A stretch of DNA of 64,000 bases from Gramella sp. MAR_2010_147. Lineage in GTDB: Bacteria; Bacteroidota; Bacteroidia; Flavobacteriales; Flavobacteriaceae. The stretch covers positions 868,001 to 932,000 of the forward strand of contig NZ_LT629741.1 in the NCBI RefSeq assembly GCF_900105135.1. Reading direction: 5' to 3'. A model generated the notes under the pieces. The model was not told the DNA's origin, made no database searches, and was given only the letters and a program-made list of their open reading frames with translations. Within the stretch, counting starts at the first letter, position 1, and the number at the start of each line of letters is the position of its first letter. The position numbers and the translations under genes are program-made. Below, one piece after another: positions 45,366 to 54,243 of the stretch.

Positions 45366-46136
45366 TTGAATACATCTGAACTGAAATCTTTTCTCGATTT
45401 TAAAGTGGAACAATACAACACCCCAAAATTTATTGAATCTGATCCTGTTCAAATCCCACATTTATTTCAAAAAAAAGAAGATATTGAAATCTCGGGTTTT
45501 CTTACTGCTACTATTGCATGGGGCAATAGAAAGAGTATTTTGAAAAATTCAAAAAAACTCATGCAGCTCATGGATATGAGTCCTTATGAGTTTATTATAA
45601 ATCATGAGGAAAAAGATCTCAAGAATCTTGACGGCTTTGTACATAGAACCTTTAATTCTGAAGATCTAAAATATTTTATCAAGGCTCTAAACAATATCTA
45701 TTCAAAACATGGAGGAATAGAGAGTGTTTTTAAAGCAAATGCATCAGAAAACACACTACAGCCAGCCATTCATCAATTCAAGAATACCTTTTTTGAGTTA
45801 CCCCATCAAAGAAGAACAGAGAAACATGTAAGTGATCCAGTAAAGAAATCTGCAGCAAAACGCATTAATATGTTTTTACGCTGGATGGTTAGGAATGACG
45901 AAAAAGGAGTAGACTTTGGATTATGGAGAAGTTTGTCTTCAGCCCAACTTTCCTGTCCTTTGGATGTTCATTCAGGAAATGTGGCAAGGAAATTGGGATT
46001 AGTGCAGCGAAAAATGAATGATTCAAAAGCTTTAGCCGAATTAGACAATAGTTTAAGACAATTAGATCCTGCTGATCCGGTTAAATATGATTTTGCATTA
46101 TTCGGGCTGGGTGTCTTTGAAAAAGGACAATTTTAA
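45366..46136 (+). CDS. TIGR02757 (DUF2400) family protein
   Basis: 256 aa from TTG 45366; it is the only start at the family N-terminus. Conserved family blocks: DPVQIPHLFQKKEDIEISGF, TIAWGNRKSILKNS, RINMFLRWMVRNDEKGVDFG, and CPLDVHSGNVARKLGLV. Function unknown, and the family is largely restricted to Bacteroidetes and a few other phyla. All-alpha, soluble. Probably cotranscribed with lolD. Confidence 0.88.
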   Translation: MNTSELKSFLDFKVEQYNTPKFIESDPVQIPHLFQKKEDIEISGFLTATIAWGNRKSILKNSKKLMQLMDMSPYEFIINHEEKDLKNLDGFVHRTFNSEDLKYFIKALNNIYSKHGGIESVFKANASENTLQPAIHQFKNTFFELPHQRRTEKHVSDPVKKSAAKRINMFLRWMVRNDEKGVDFGLWRSLSSAQLSCPLDVHSGNVARKLGLVQRKMNDSKALAELDNSLRQLDPADPVKYDFALFGLGVFEKGQF

Positions 46137-46190
46137 ACCTTGATTTTTTCAATAATTTTAGTTTTCTTTAACACCTGAAAATTCTCAGCA

Positions 46191-47408
46191 ATGATTAGTC
46201 CTGCAATACCAATTAACGAAGCACAAAGACTTGAGTCTCTAAGGGAGCTGGAGATTATTGACAGTTTGCCAGAAGATGCCTATGACAGTATTACTCAATT
46301 AGCGAGTTATATTTGTAAAACGCCCATTGCTGTTATAAATATTATAGATTCAGATCATAACTGGTTCAAATCTAAATTTGGAACTGAGCTTGGTGGTTCA
46401 TCCAGAGAAGATTCTTTCTGTGGCCATACCATCCTGGAACCTGAAACATTTTTAGAAATCCCCAACGCTTCTAAGGATGAGCGATTTAAGGACAATCCAT
46501 TTGTAACCAGTGAAGCACGCATAAACTATTATGCCGGAATTTCACTATTGGACCATAAAGGTTTTCCTATGGGAACCCTTTGCGTATACGATTCTAAAGA
46601 ACACCATTTAGACAAAAATCAAAAGATAGCCTTAAAGGCATTAGGCAAGCAGGTTGAAATGCTTTTTGAATCTCGTAGAAAAAATAAGGCTCTTGAAAAC
46701 TTAAAATTAGAACTAGACGAGAACAACAGAATCCTTAAAGAATTTGCAAGTACCGTTTCTCATGATTTAAAAATGCCATTGGCCAATATGATACTAACAG
46801 CAGATATGCTAAAGGTAAAATATGCCAATCAATTAGACAGCCAGGGACTTGAGTACATCAATTATCTCAAAGATTCAGGGCTTACACTTAGTGATTATAT
46901 AAATGGATTATTAGATCACTACTCCAGTAATAAAGCGCATTCTGGTGTCCATGAAGAATTTTTTCTTAACGATCTTCTTGAGGATATCATAGACTTATTG
47001 CAGATCGCAGAAAATTGCGAAATAAACCTTCCAGATAACAACTTAAAAATCTTTGGGAACAGCGCAGCTCTAGGTCAGGTTTTTATGAATCTCATAAGCA
47101 ATAGCTTAAAGTATAATAGTAACGAGAAGATAATCATTGAAATAGATTGTACAGAGAATCGTGAGTTCTTTAATTTTAGCATTAGCGATAATGGAATTGG
47201 AATTCCTCTGGATAAGCAAAATCAAATATTTGATCTTTTTACAACCATAGCTGCAAAAGACCGAAAGGGAAAGAAAGGTCATGGAATTGGTCTTTCTACG
47301 GTTAAAAAATTGATTGAAAGCCTTGGTGGAAACATTCACCTAACCTCTGATGTAGATAGAGGAACACTTTTTGAATTCAGCATAAAACGTCAGGAAACAG
47401 TAGATTAG
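46191..47408 (+). CDS. GAF-domain sensor histidine kinase, copy 1
   Basis: 405 aa, no membrane segment, so cytoplasmic. Residues ~25-165 are a GAF domain (ITQLASYICKTPIAVINIID, SFCGHTILEPETFLEIPNAS, YYAGISLLDHKGFPMGTLCV). A short coiled-coil linker leads to HisKA with phospho-acceptor His191 in STVSHDLKMPLANM. HATPase_c follows with NLISNSLKYNS (N box), DNGIGIPLDK (G1) and GHGIGLSTVKKL (G2). The signal sensed is unknown. Copy 2 follows 63 nt downstream with the same architecture; no response regulator is adjacent. Confidence 0.9.
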   Translation: MISPAIPINEAQRLESLRELEIIDSLPEDAYDSITQLASYICKTPIAVINIIDSDHNWFKSKFGTELGGSSREDSFCGHTILEPETFLEIPNASKDERFKDNPFVTSEARINYYAGISLLDHKGFPMGTLCVYDSKEHHLDKNQKIALKALGKQVEMLFESRRKNKALENLKLELDENNRILKEFASTVSHDLKMPLANMILTADMLKVKYANQLDSQGLEYINYLKDSGLTLSDYINGLLDHYSSNKAHSGVHEEFFLNDLLEDIIDLLQIAENCEINLPDNNLKIFGNSAALGQVFMNLISNSLKYNSNEKIIIEIDCTENREFFNFSISDNGIGIPLDKQNQIFDLFTTIAAKDRKGKKGHGIGLSTVKKLIESLGGNIHLTSDVDRGTLFEFSIKRQETVD

Positions 47409-47471
47409 GATTTTTTTGGGTAAATCTTATTTTTTTTTAAATAACTTTAAAAAAAGATTCTAATTGGGGCG

Positions 47472-48674
47472 ATGCAACACAAACTAGTTCCTTTTAATGA
47501 GAAGCTTAGAAGGGCTGCATTAAAGGAGTATAATATTTTAAATTCAGGGCCAGACGAAGATTATGATAATCTTACGTTTCTTGCTGCCGCTATCTGTGAG
47601 GTGCCGGTGGCAAAAATAAGTATTGTAGATAAAGACAGGATTTGGAATAAGTCCGTTTATGGCGCCGAAATAAAAGAAATAGACAGGAAAAATTCATTTT
47701 GTGAAAAGGCCATCCATGCAGATAAACCTATTCTTCTCTTAAACAGATCTCAGGATCCTGAGATTTTTTCAAAAGCAAAAGGTATCTATGACCGTGAATT
47801 CTCTTTTTACGCTGGGGTACCACTGCATAACCCCCAGGGACATACGATAGCGGTGTTCTGTATTTTTGATACAGAAGAAAAAACATTATCTGAAGAGCAA
47901 GAACGAGCTTTATATGCTTTAGCACAGCAAACCCTGAAATTATTTGAATCCAGAAAACAGAGAAATAAGCTTTATCAGGTTCAGACAAAATTGAAGGAAA
48001 AATACAGAGAACTTGAAAAATTTGCCAGTCTTGTTTCCCATGATCTAAAATCACCTTTAGCAAATATTATTTCGTTAAGCGAACTTTTAAAAGAGGAGAA
48101 TAAAGGCAAATTTGATGAAGACACAGAACAGTATTTAGAATTTCTGGTAGAGTCCTCCTACTCTCTTCGCAATTATATAGATGGAATCTTAAGCTTTTAT
48201 CGCAGTGATCATGTGATGGAAAAAGATTATACCAATGTAGATCTTAAAAAGCTTTTAAAAGGAATTACAGATCTCTACCAGGTGGCTGATAATATTGTGA
48301 TCACCTATCCAGATGATGTGATGCTTCACAATGTTAATAAAGCTGCATTAACGCAAGTCTTTTTAAATCTTTTAAGTAATGCTTTAAAATATAATGATAA
48401 GGACATAAGAAAAGTACATATTGAATTTTCTAAGAATGAAGAATATTACTTTTTTGAAGTTAAAGATAATGGCAAAGGTATTCCAGAAGAGAAGTTCAAT
48501 GATATATTCGACTTATTTACCACTTTAGAAACCGTAGATCGAGAAGGAAATCTTGGTAGTGGAATTGGTCTTGCGACGGTAAAAAAGTTAATTGAATCTA
48601 TGGGCGGAAGTATTTCCTTAGAATCTGAGCCTGAAAAGGGAAGTAATTTTAAATTCCGCATTAAAAGGTTTTAA
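47472..48674 (+). CDS. GAF-domain sensor histidine kinase, copy 2 (tandem paralogue)
   Basis: 400 aa, cytoplasmic. GAF (~20-160: LTFLAAAICEVPVAKISIVD, SFCEKAIHADKPILLLNRSQ, FYAGVPLHNPQGHTIAVFCI), coiled coil, HisKA with His190 in SLVSHDLKSPLANIISLSEL, and HATPase_c with NLLSNALKYND, DNGKGIPEEK and GSGIGLATVKKL. Its length and layout almost equal copy 1 and the phospho-acceptor is at nearly the same residue, so a local gene duplication is likely. Its partner regulator is unknown. Confidence 0.9.
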   Translation: MQHKLVPFNEKLRRAALKEYNILNSGPDEDYDNLTFLAAAICEVPVAKISIVDKDRIWNKSVYGAEIKEIDRKNSFCEKAIHADKPILLLNRSQDPEIFSKAKGIYDREFSFYAGVPLHNPQGHTIAVFCIFDTEEKTLSEEQERALYALAQQTLKLFESRKQRNKLYQVQTKLKEKYRELEKFASLVSHDLKSPLANIISLSELLKEENKGKFDEDTEQYLEFLVESSYSLRNYIDGILSFYRSDHVMEKDYTNVDLKKLLKGITDLYQVADNIVITYPDDVMLHNVNKAALTQVFLNLLSNALKYNDKDIRKVHIEFSKNEEYYFFEVKDNGKGIPEEKFNDIFDLFTTLETVDREGNLGSGIGLATVKKLIESMGGSISLESEPEKGSNFKFRIKRF

Positions 48675-48696
48675 CCTCCAATCACTTTTCATTTTC

Positions 48697-48704
48697 TATA
48701 TTTG
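48697..48704 (+). promoter_or_regulatory. -7 promoter element of the BatA-like gene
   Basis: TATATTTG, an exact TAnnTTTG match, 20 nt before ATG 48724. No good -33 TTTG. Confidence 0.5.
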
Positions 48705-48723
48705 AGAAATCTTATTCCCGAAT

Positions 48724-50643
48724 ATGCAATTTCAACATCCGGAATTACTATATGCCCTGTTTCTACTAATAATTCCACTTTTAGTTCATTTATTCCGGTT
48801 AAGAAAATTTCAAAAAGAAGATTTTACCAATGTAAAATTTTTAAAAAAGATAATTAAGGAGACACGTAGAAGTTCCAAACTAAAGAAATTCTTAATCCTC
48901 ACTTCCCGGTTATTATTGATCGCATGCCTCGTTCTTGCTTTCGCTCAACCCTTTATTCCGGCGAGTGACAAAGCTTTAGCTAACGCAAACACACTTATAT
49001 ATCTTGATAATTCTTTCAGTATGCAGGCCACCACAGAGCAATCCAGTTTACTGCATAGATCTATAAATCATTTACTGGATAATTTACGGGAGGATATTTC
49101 ATATGGTGTTTTTACTAATAATTCTGAATATTTCAATCATTCAACATCAGTTCTAAGAAAGAAACTTCAGGAGGTTGAATTTACAGGTGAGCAAATCGAT
49201 ATTAGGCAAATTCAACTAAAAACAGCTAAATATTTTAAGAATTCTGTTGATACAGAAAACAATCTGGTCATCATCTCCGATTTTCAAAATTTTCCTGAAT
49301 CTACGTCAGCAATAACTCCTGAAAATGTTAATTATCATTTTATAGATAAAAGGCCTGACGAGATTATGAATATAAGTATTGACAGTGCATATATTGAAGA
49401 TTCTAATATAGAAAGTCTCTCTCTAAGAATTTTACTGAAGGCAAATAATGCCATAGAGGATCCGGTAAGCATTTCAATTTTCGACGATCAGGATTTACTG
49501 GGACGAAATACGATTACGAAATTCGAAAATGGACAGGCAGCAATTAGTTTCAGACTTCAAAATAAAGAAATTAATAAGGGTAAAATTGAAATCGAAGATT
49601 CTGGACTTCAATATGACAACGAGCTATTTTTCAATATCAATAAAAGTGATCCTATTAAAACCGTGATTATAGCTGATGCTGAAATTGGTTTTCTACAAAG
49701 GATCTATACAGAGCCAGAATTTAAAATTTCAAATTTCACTTCTAATCAGGTTGACTACAATCAGCTAAACGAGGCAAACCTGATTATATTGAATGAAATT
49801 GATCAAATCTCTCCATCCCTTGTAAACAATTTAAATAATGTTCATAGCAAAGGGACTTCAATAATTATTATTCCTTCAGAAGATTCAACTAATTACTCTG
49901 AAATTTTGAACAGTTTTGGATTTAATGCATTTGGTGAAAAAGTGGCAGCAGAAAGGTTAATTACCAGTATTACTTACGATCACCCCTTACTCCAGGATGT
50001 TTTTGAAGACAGAACAGAAAACTTTGAGTATCCAAAGGTTATGAACTCTTACAATCTAAATTCTTCCAGCTCCATTTTAAAATATCAGGATGGGCATGCA
50101 TTTCTTTTAGGCACAAATTCAATTTACCTATTCACTGCAGCACTCAATACTACCAACTCAAACTTCATCAACTCCCCATTAGTAGTCCCGGTATTTTATC
50201 AAATTGGTCTTAATTCTTTGAAGAAAAATGAGCTCTATTATAAAACAAACAGCGAGAGCACTATTGAGATTCCGTTAGAAATAGGAAAAGATCAGGTATT
50301 ACATATTTCAAAATCGCAGGTTAATGTAATTCCTCAGCAACAAAACCTGGGCAATCGGGTTGAAATTAGTACAAATAATATTTCTTTAGAAGCTGGGAAC
50401 TATGAAATATCGAATACATCCTCTCCTATTGGCAATATTAGTTTCAACTATGATAGAAACGAAAGTGATCTCAGCTATGCTGATTTATCCAAAATAGATC
50501 ATATTGAAATATATGATTCGGTAAGAGATTATTTTTCCAAATCAAATGCAGCCTCTCAAATTACGGCACTTTGGAAATGGTTTGTTATTTTTGCCATGAT
50601 CTTTTTAGTCATCGAAATGCTACTTATAAAACTCCTCAAATGA
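48724..50643 (+). CDS. BatA N-terminal-domain protein with VWA-like region, 639 aa
   Basis: The N-terminus has the BatA/aerotolerance-type pair of helices: MQFQHPELLYALFLLIIPLLVHLFRLRKF (1-30) and KKFLILTSRLLLIACLVLAFAQPF (about 54-77). A VWA-like metal site, LDNSFSM (DxSxS), follows at about 94-100. The long middle is beta-rich and periplasmic. The C-terminus is one membrane helix, KWFVIFAMIFLVIEMLLI (about 618-636). Bat proteins in Bacteroidetes were named for aerotolerance and their roles are poorly defined. The stop overlaps the dihydroorotase-like start (ATGA). Confidence 0.86.
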   Translation: MQFQHPELLYALFLLIIPLLVHLFRLRKFQKEDFTNVKFLKKIIKETRRSSKLKKFLILTSRLLLIACLVLAFAQPFIPASDKALANANTLIYLDNSFSMQATTEQSSLLHRSINHLLDNLREDISYGVFTNNSEYFNHSTSVLRKKLQEVEFTGEQIDIRQIQLKTAKYFKNSVDTENNLVIISDFQNFPESTSAITPENVNYHFIDKRPDEIMNISIDSAYIEDSNIESLSLRILLKANNAIEDPVSISIFDDQDLLGRNTITKFENGQAAISFRLQNKEINKGKIEIEDSGLQYDNELFFNINKSDPIKTVIIADAEIGFLQRIYTEPEFKISNFTSNQVDYNQLNEANLIILNEIDQISPSLVNNLNNVHSKGTSIIIIPSEDSTNYSEILNSFGFNAFGEKVAAERLITSITYDHPLLQDVFEDRTENFEYPKVMNSYNLNSSSSILKYQDGHAFLLGTNSIYLFTAALNTTNSNFINSPLVVPVFYQIGLNSLKKNELYYKTNSESTIEIPLEIGKDQVLHISKSQVNVIPQQQNLGNRVEISTNNISLEAGNYEISNTSSPIGNISFNYDRNESDLSYADLSKIDHIEIYDSVRDYFSKSNAASQITALWKWFVIFAMIFLVIEMLLIKLLK

Positions 50644-51890
50644 AGCTACTCTTAAAATCGATTACAATCCTGGATGACACCTCCAAACATCACAAGAAAA
50701 AACTTGATATATTTATTGATCATGGGGTGATTAAAAAGATTGACAAAAATCTAAAGGAGAAAGCAGATAAGGAAGTTAATATTGAAAACCTCCATGTTTC
50801 TCGTGGCTGGTTTGACAGTAGCGTAAGTTTCGGCGAACCTGGATTTGAAGACAGAGAAACAATTGCCAATGGATTGGATACTGCCGGAAAATCTGGCTTT
50901 AGTGCTGTTGGTTTGAATCCGTATACCAATCCAGTGCTGGATCATAGTGGGAGTATTGCAGCAGTCAAGGCAAAAGCCAATGGCCACCCTGTTCAGCTTT
51001 ACCCCATAGGTGCGCTTACCAATAAAAGTGAAGGTATAGACCTGGCGGAATTACTGGACATGAAAGGTGCCGGGGCAATAAGTTTTGGTGATTATAAAAC
51101 TCCTCTTCGCAACCCTAATCTTCTAAAGATCGCATTGCAATATGCTCAGAATTTTGATGCCCTTATACAAAGTTATCCCCAGGAAAATAGGATCGCGGGC
51201 AACGGTATGGTAAATGAACATGAAAACAGTACGTCTCTTGGCTTGAAAGGGATCCCAAATCTTGCCGAAGAATTACAAATCACTAGAGATCTTTATTTGC
51301 TGGAATATACTGGCGGTAAGTTACATATTCCAACTATTTCTACCGAAAAATCTGTCAAACTCATTAAAGAAGCCAAGAAAAAAGGACTGGATGTAAGTTG
51401 CAGTGTTGCAATTCATAATCTGGTTCTTAATGATGATGAATTAAAGGAGTTTGATGGGAATTCTAAAGTAATGCCTCCCTTAAGGACAAAGAAGGATGCC
51501 AAAGCTCTTATAAAGGGTCTAAAAGATGGCACTATAGATATGGTTACCACAGATCATAATCCTATTGATGTGGAACATAAAAAAGTGGAATTTGATAATG
51601 CACTTTATGGCAGTATTGGTTTGGAATCTGCTTTTGGTGCTTTATGTACTCAATTTGAAATAAATGAAGCTGTTAAGATCCTTTGCAGTGGTAAAAAACG
51701 ATTTCAACTTGAAGATTATAAGATCATGGAAGGAGAAGTTGCAGACTTAAGCCTTTTTATTCCTGGTGAGAAATACCGCTTTACTGAAAAAGATATCCTT
51801 TCATCCTCAAAGAATAGTATTTTCCTTCATAAGGAATTAAAGGGAAAAGCTCTGGGAGTAATTACTAAAAATGGAATTATTCTGAAATAA
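50640..51890 (+). CDS. Dihydroorotase homologue lacking metal ligands (probably non-catalytic)
   Basis: 416 aa from ATG 50640, which overlaps the BatA-like stop. The fold matches class I dihydroorotases along its length: IKKIDKNLKEKADKEVNI, EPGFEDRETI, GAISFGDYKTP, GNGMVNEHENSTSLGLKGIP, TTDHNPIDVEHKK. The HxH pair is replaced (FDSSVSFGEPG, Ser61 and Ser63), the HCED His site reads IQSYPQEN, and the HVST His reads PTIST. Only the late Asp in TTDHNP remains. So catalysis as a dihydroorotase is unlikely; non-catalytic homologues known as pDHO act as structural partners of aspartate transcarbamoylase. Whether that applies is unknown, as pyrB is not in the window. Confidence 0.85.
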   Translation: MKLLLKSITILDDTSKHHKKKLDIFIDHGVIKKIDKNLKEKADKEVNIENLHVSRGWFDSSVSFGEPGFEDRETIANGLDTAGKSGFSAVGLNPYTNPVLDHSGSIAAVKAKANGHPVQLYPIGALTNKSEGIDLAELLDMKGAGAISFGDYKTPLRNPNLLKIALQYAQNFDALIQSYPQENRIAGNGMVNEHENSTSLGLKGIPNLAEELQITRDLYLLEYTGGKLHIPTISTEKSVKLIKEAKKKGLDVSCSVAIHNLVLNDDELKEFDGNSKVMPPLRTKKDAKALIKGLKDGTIDMVTTDHNPIDVEHKKVEFDNALYGSIGLESAFGALCTQFEINEAVKILCSGKKRFQLEDYKIMEGEVADLSLFIPGEKYRFTEKDILSSSKNSIFLHKELKGKALGVITKNGIILK

Positions 51891-51902
51891 ATTAATAAAA
51901 AA

Positions 51903-52226
51903 ATGGAGATTACGGGACAGGCAAAAACTACTGCTATTGTTGCCTATATTACAATTATAGGCACGATCATAGCTTACTTTATGAACCTAGAGACCAAAGA
52001 CAGATTTGCCAGTTTTCATATTAGACAGGCCTTTGGTATCAATATAACTTTTTATGCCATAGGAGCTTTAATGGGCATGTTTGATCAGGGCTTAATTATT
52101 GGCGCTTTTTACGTATGCTTTATTGTATTATGGGGTTATGGCCTTATTACTGCAATAAAAGGAGAAACACGCGAGGTCCCTTTTCTAGGACCTCTATTTC
52201 AAAAATGGTTTAGTACAATTACATAA
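51903..52226 (+). CDS. Small membrane protein, 107 aa (DUF4870/Tic20-like)
   Basis: Three hydrophobic segments: TTAIVAYITIIGTIIAYFMN, INITFYAIGALMGMF and LIIGAFYVCFIVLWGYGLITAI. KDRFASFHIRQAFGI is the conserved FHxxQA-type signature of the DUF4870/Tic20-like small membrane family. Role unknown. It sits 12 nt after the dihydroorotase-like gene and its stop overlaps the next start by one base (TAATG). Confidence 0.82.
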   Translation: MEITGQAKTTAIVAYITIIGTIIAYFMNLETKDRFASFHIRQAFGINITFYAIGALMGMFDQGLIIGAFYVCFIVLWGYGLITAIKGETREVPFLGPLFQKWFSTIT

Positions 52227-52882
52227 TGACTACAGAATTTTCACTGCAACATATTATTAGAAAACCTAAAAAAGAGCTTTCAAAAGCTCCGGTTTTAATA
52301 CTTCTTCATGGGTACGGAAGCGATGAAAACGACCTTTTTTCTTTTGCTGAAGAATTACCGGAAGACTTGTTTATCATTTCAGCCAAAGCCCCGTACACCA
52401 TGCAACCCTACGGAAACGCCTGGTATGCTATTCATTGGGATAATAACGATGGTAAATTTAGTGATGATGTACAGGCCATCACCTCCCGCGACACTATACG
52501 TGATTTTATTGACGAAGTGATAGAGAAATATCCGGTAGATCCAGATAATATCAATCTTCTTGGGTTTAGTCAGGGAAGTATCTTGAGCTATGCCGTAGCC
52601 CTTTCCTATCCTCAAAAAATCAGGAATGTAATCGCTTTAAGCGGGTATGTAAATAAAGGAATTATATCGAAAGGATTTGAAGACAATGATTTTTCAAATT
52701 TGAGTTTTTATTGCTCCCACGGATCTGTAGACCAGGTAATTCCTGTAGATTGGGCTAGAAAGACCAAACCCTTTTTAGATGAACTTGATATTGAAAACTC
52801 CTATTCAGAATTTCCCGTGGGACATGGAGTAGCTCCTCAAAACTTCTTTGAATTTAAAGACTGGCTAATAAAGCGAATTTAA
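52226..52882 (+). CDS. Alpha/beta-hydrolase of the phospholipase/carboxylesterase family
   Basis: 218 aa. Oxyanion-hole start LILLHGYGSDENDLFSFAEE, nucleophile Ser in NLLGFSQGSIL (about residue 116), Asp in CSHGSVDQVIPV and His in FPVGHGVAPQ. This matches the small esterase group of YpfH and acyl-protein thioesterase-like enzymes; the substrate is unknown. No signal peptide. Last gene of a coupled run from BatA-like onward. Its stop shares TTAA with the convergent gene (52879-52882). Confidence 0.88.
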   Translation: MTTEFSLQHIIRKPKKELSKAPVLILLHGYGSDENDLFSFAEELPEDLFIISAKAPYTMQPYGNAWYAIHWDNNDGKFSDDVQAITSRDTIRDFIDEVIEKYPVDPDNINLLGFSQGSILSYAVALSYPQKIRNVIALSGYVNKGIISKGFEDNDFSNLSFYCSHGSVDQVIPVDWARKTKPFLDELDIENSYSEFPVGHGVAPQNFFEFKDWLIKRI

Positions 52883-53376
52883 TATTGTGGGTAGATAAAT
52901 GATTTTTCAGTAAAAAACTGAATGTCACCATCTTTGGTTACATCATAGCTTAAGAATACTTCCCCCCAATAAGTACCATCAGTAAAGTCGGCAATAACCC
53001 ATTTGTGGTTTAAAACTTTAATTTTATTAATGCGCATATCTCCTTCCATCCCATCCACAGGAATAAGTGGATTATCTTCCCCTGCCTTATTTTTACTTAT
53101 AATGGCATCTTCAATCCTTAGAATAAGATTATCATAATCAATGCCTTTATTCTCAAAATATGTAATGGCGTCTTCATTATTCTTCAGGCTGAAGTAATCT
53201 TCACTGTTGGTAGAGTTCATTGAGTTTTCAGCATCAGCTTCAACTTGCTCCAGCTTCTCCTGAAGATTCTCTATCCTTTCCAGTTTGGAATCCAATATTC
53301 TTTTATCATTTACATAAATAAAAATGCAGAATAAAAGAGTAAAAATGAACAGATACATCAATATCTTGTTTCCCAT
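52879..53376 (-). CDS. Membrane-anchored hypothetical protein, 165 aa
   Basis: One N-terminal hydrophobic helix, KILMYLFIFTLLFCIFIYV (about 4-22), then a charged coiled coil (LDSKLERIENLQEKLEQVEADAEN) and a compact C-terminal domain with IDYDNLILRIEDAIIS and VIADFTDGTYWGEVFLSYDV. No family recognised. A periplasmic domain held by one TM helix is likely. It lies 1 nt downstream of the MBL-fold gene, so it is probably cotranscribed with it. Confidence 0.72.
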   Translation of the reverse strand: MGNKILMYLFIFTLLFCIFIYVNDKRILDSKLERIENLQEKLEQVEADAENSMNSTNSEDYFSLKNNEDAITYFENKGIDYDNLILRIEDAIISKNKAGEDNPLIPVDGMEGDMRINKIKVLNHKWVIADFTDGTYWGEVFLSYDVTKDGDIQFFTEKSFIYPQY

Positions 53377-53377
53377 G

Positions 53378-54139
53378 CTAAACCGTGATTTTTAAATTAT
53401 CAAAAGCCAGATGAACGTTTTTTGGAAGGGTTTTCTCCACTTCTTCATGAAACCCCAACATATGGCTTATATGTGTTAGATAAGCCTGTTCTGGCTTAAC
53501 TTTTTCAATAAATTCTAATGCTTCCTCTAGATTAAAATGAGAATGATGAGGCTCAATTCTCAGCGCGCTCACTACCAGAACTTTTAGATCACTCAACTTC
53601 TCAACTTCTTTTTCTTCAATAGATTTAAGATCTGTTAAATAAGCAAAATCTTCCATCCTGAACCCAAATACCTGTAATCTATTATGCATAAATTCAACCG
53701 GGGTTACAGTTAAACCATGAAAATTGAAAGGTTTATTCTCTATAATATTTTCAATGACACCGGGTGCTCCTGGATACTTATTTTCAGTAGCAAAGATATA
53801 ATCAAAGCGTTTTCTAAGTGCACTTAATACTCTTTTATGAGCATATACGGGAATATCACCCTGTCTGAAAAAAAAAGGTCTTATATCGTCAAGGCCTGCG
53901 GTATGGTCATTATGCTCGTGTGTATAGAAAATTGCATCGAGTTTCTTAACATTATTGGCAAGCATTTGCTGCCTGAAGTCTGGGCCACAATCTATAAGAA
54001 TATTAAGATCGTTCCAGGTAATAAGAATAGACACCCTTAACCTCTTGTCTTTGGAGTCTGTACTAAGGCATACCGGATGTTCACTTCCAATAATTGGAAT
54101 CCCCTGTGATGTTCCTGTTCCTAAAAATGTTACGTCCAA
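53378..54139 (-). CDS. MBL-fold metallohydrolase (PhnP-like)
   Basis: 253 aa from TTG 54139; an in-frame stop lies 9 nt upstream and the N-terminus DVTFLGTGTSQGIPIIGSEH is the family one. Metal-ligand motif HEHNDHTAGLDDIRPF (HxHxDH), ILIDCGPDFRQQ, Asp in FAYLTDLKSIEE, and the final His in LTHISHMLGFHEEVEK. PhnP-type enzymes are phosphodiesterases acting on cyclic phosphates or cleaving other phosphodiesters; exact substrate unknown. Divergent from the 487-aa conserved gene. Confidence 0.87.
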   Translation of the reverse strand: MDVTFLGTGTSQGIPIIGSEHPVCLSTDSKDKRLRVSILITWNDLNILIDCGPDFRQQMLANNVKKLDAIFYTHEHNDHTAGLDDIRPFFFRQGDIPVYAHKRVLSALRKRFDYIFATENKYPGAPGVIENIIENKPFNFHGLTVTPVEFMHNRLQVFGFRMEDFAYLTDLKSIEEKEVEKLSDLKVLVVSALRIEPHHSHFNLEEALEFIEKVKPEQAYLTHISHMLGFHEEVEKTLPKNVHLAFDNLKITV

Positions 54140-54175
54140 GCCGTGTTATTTTTAGCACAAAAGTAAATATATTTT

Positions 54176-54205
54176 TTTGTATGCCTACCGCTTTTAGTAC
54201 TTTTG
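54176..54205 (+). promoter_or_regulatory. Promoter of the 487-aa conserved protein, Bacteroidetes type
   Basis: TTTG (54176-54179), 18 bp, TACTTTTG (54198-54205), both elements exact. ATG 54244 follows with a leader of about 34 nt. TGTATG and CATACA flank the -7 element as an imperfect inverted repeat. Confidence 0.7.
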
Positions 54206-54243
54206 AAGTATACATACAACATTGTTTATTTAAAAGGAAAAAT

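Noticed and set aside
47425..47458. Terminator between the two histidine kinase genes
   Set aside because: Only an A/T stem (AATCTT with runs of T and A) is visible; too weak to call.
54094..54243. A longer N-terminus of the 487-aa protein
   Set aside because: It would cross the exact promoter and the start of the opposite MBL-fold gene.
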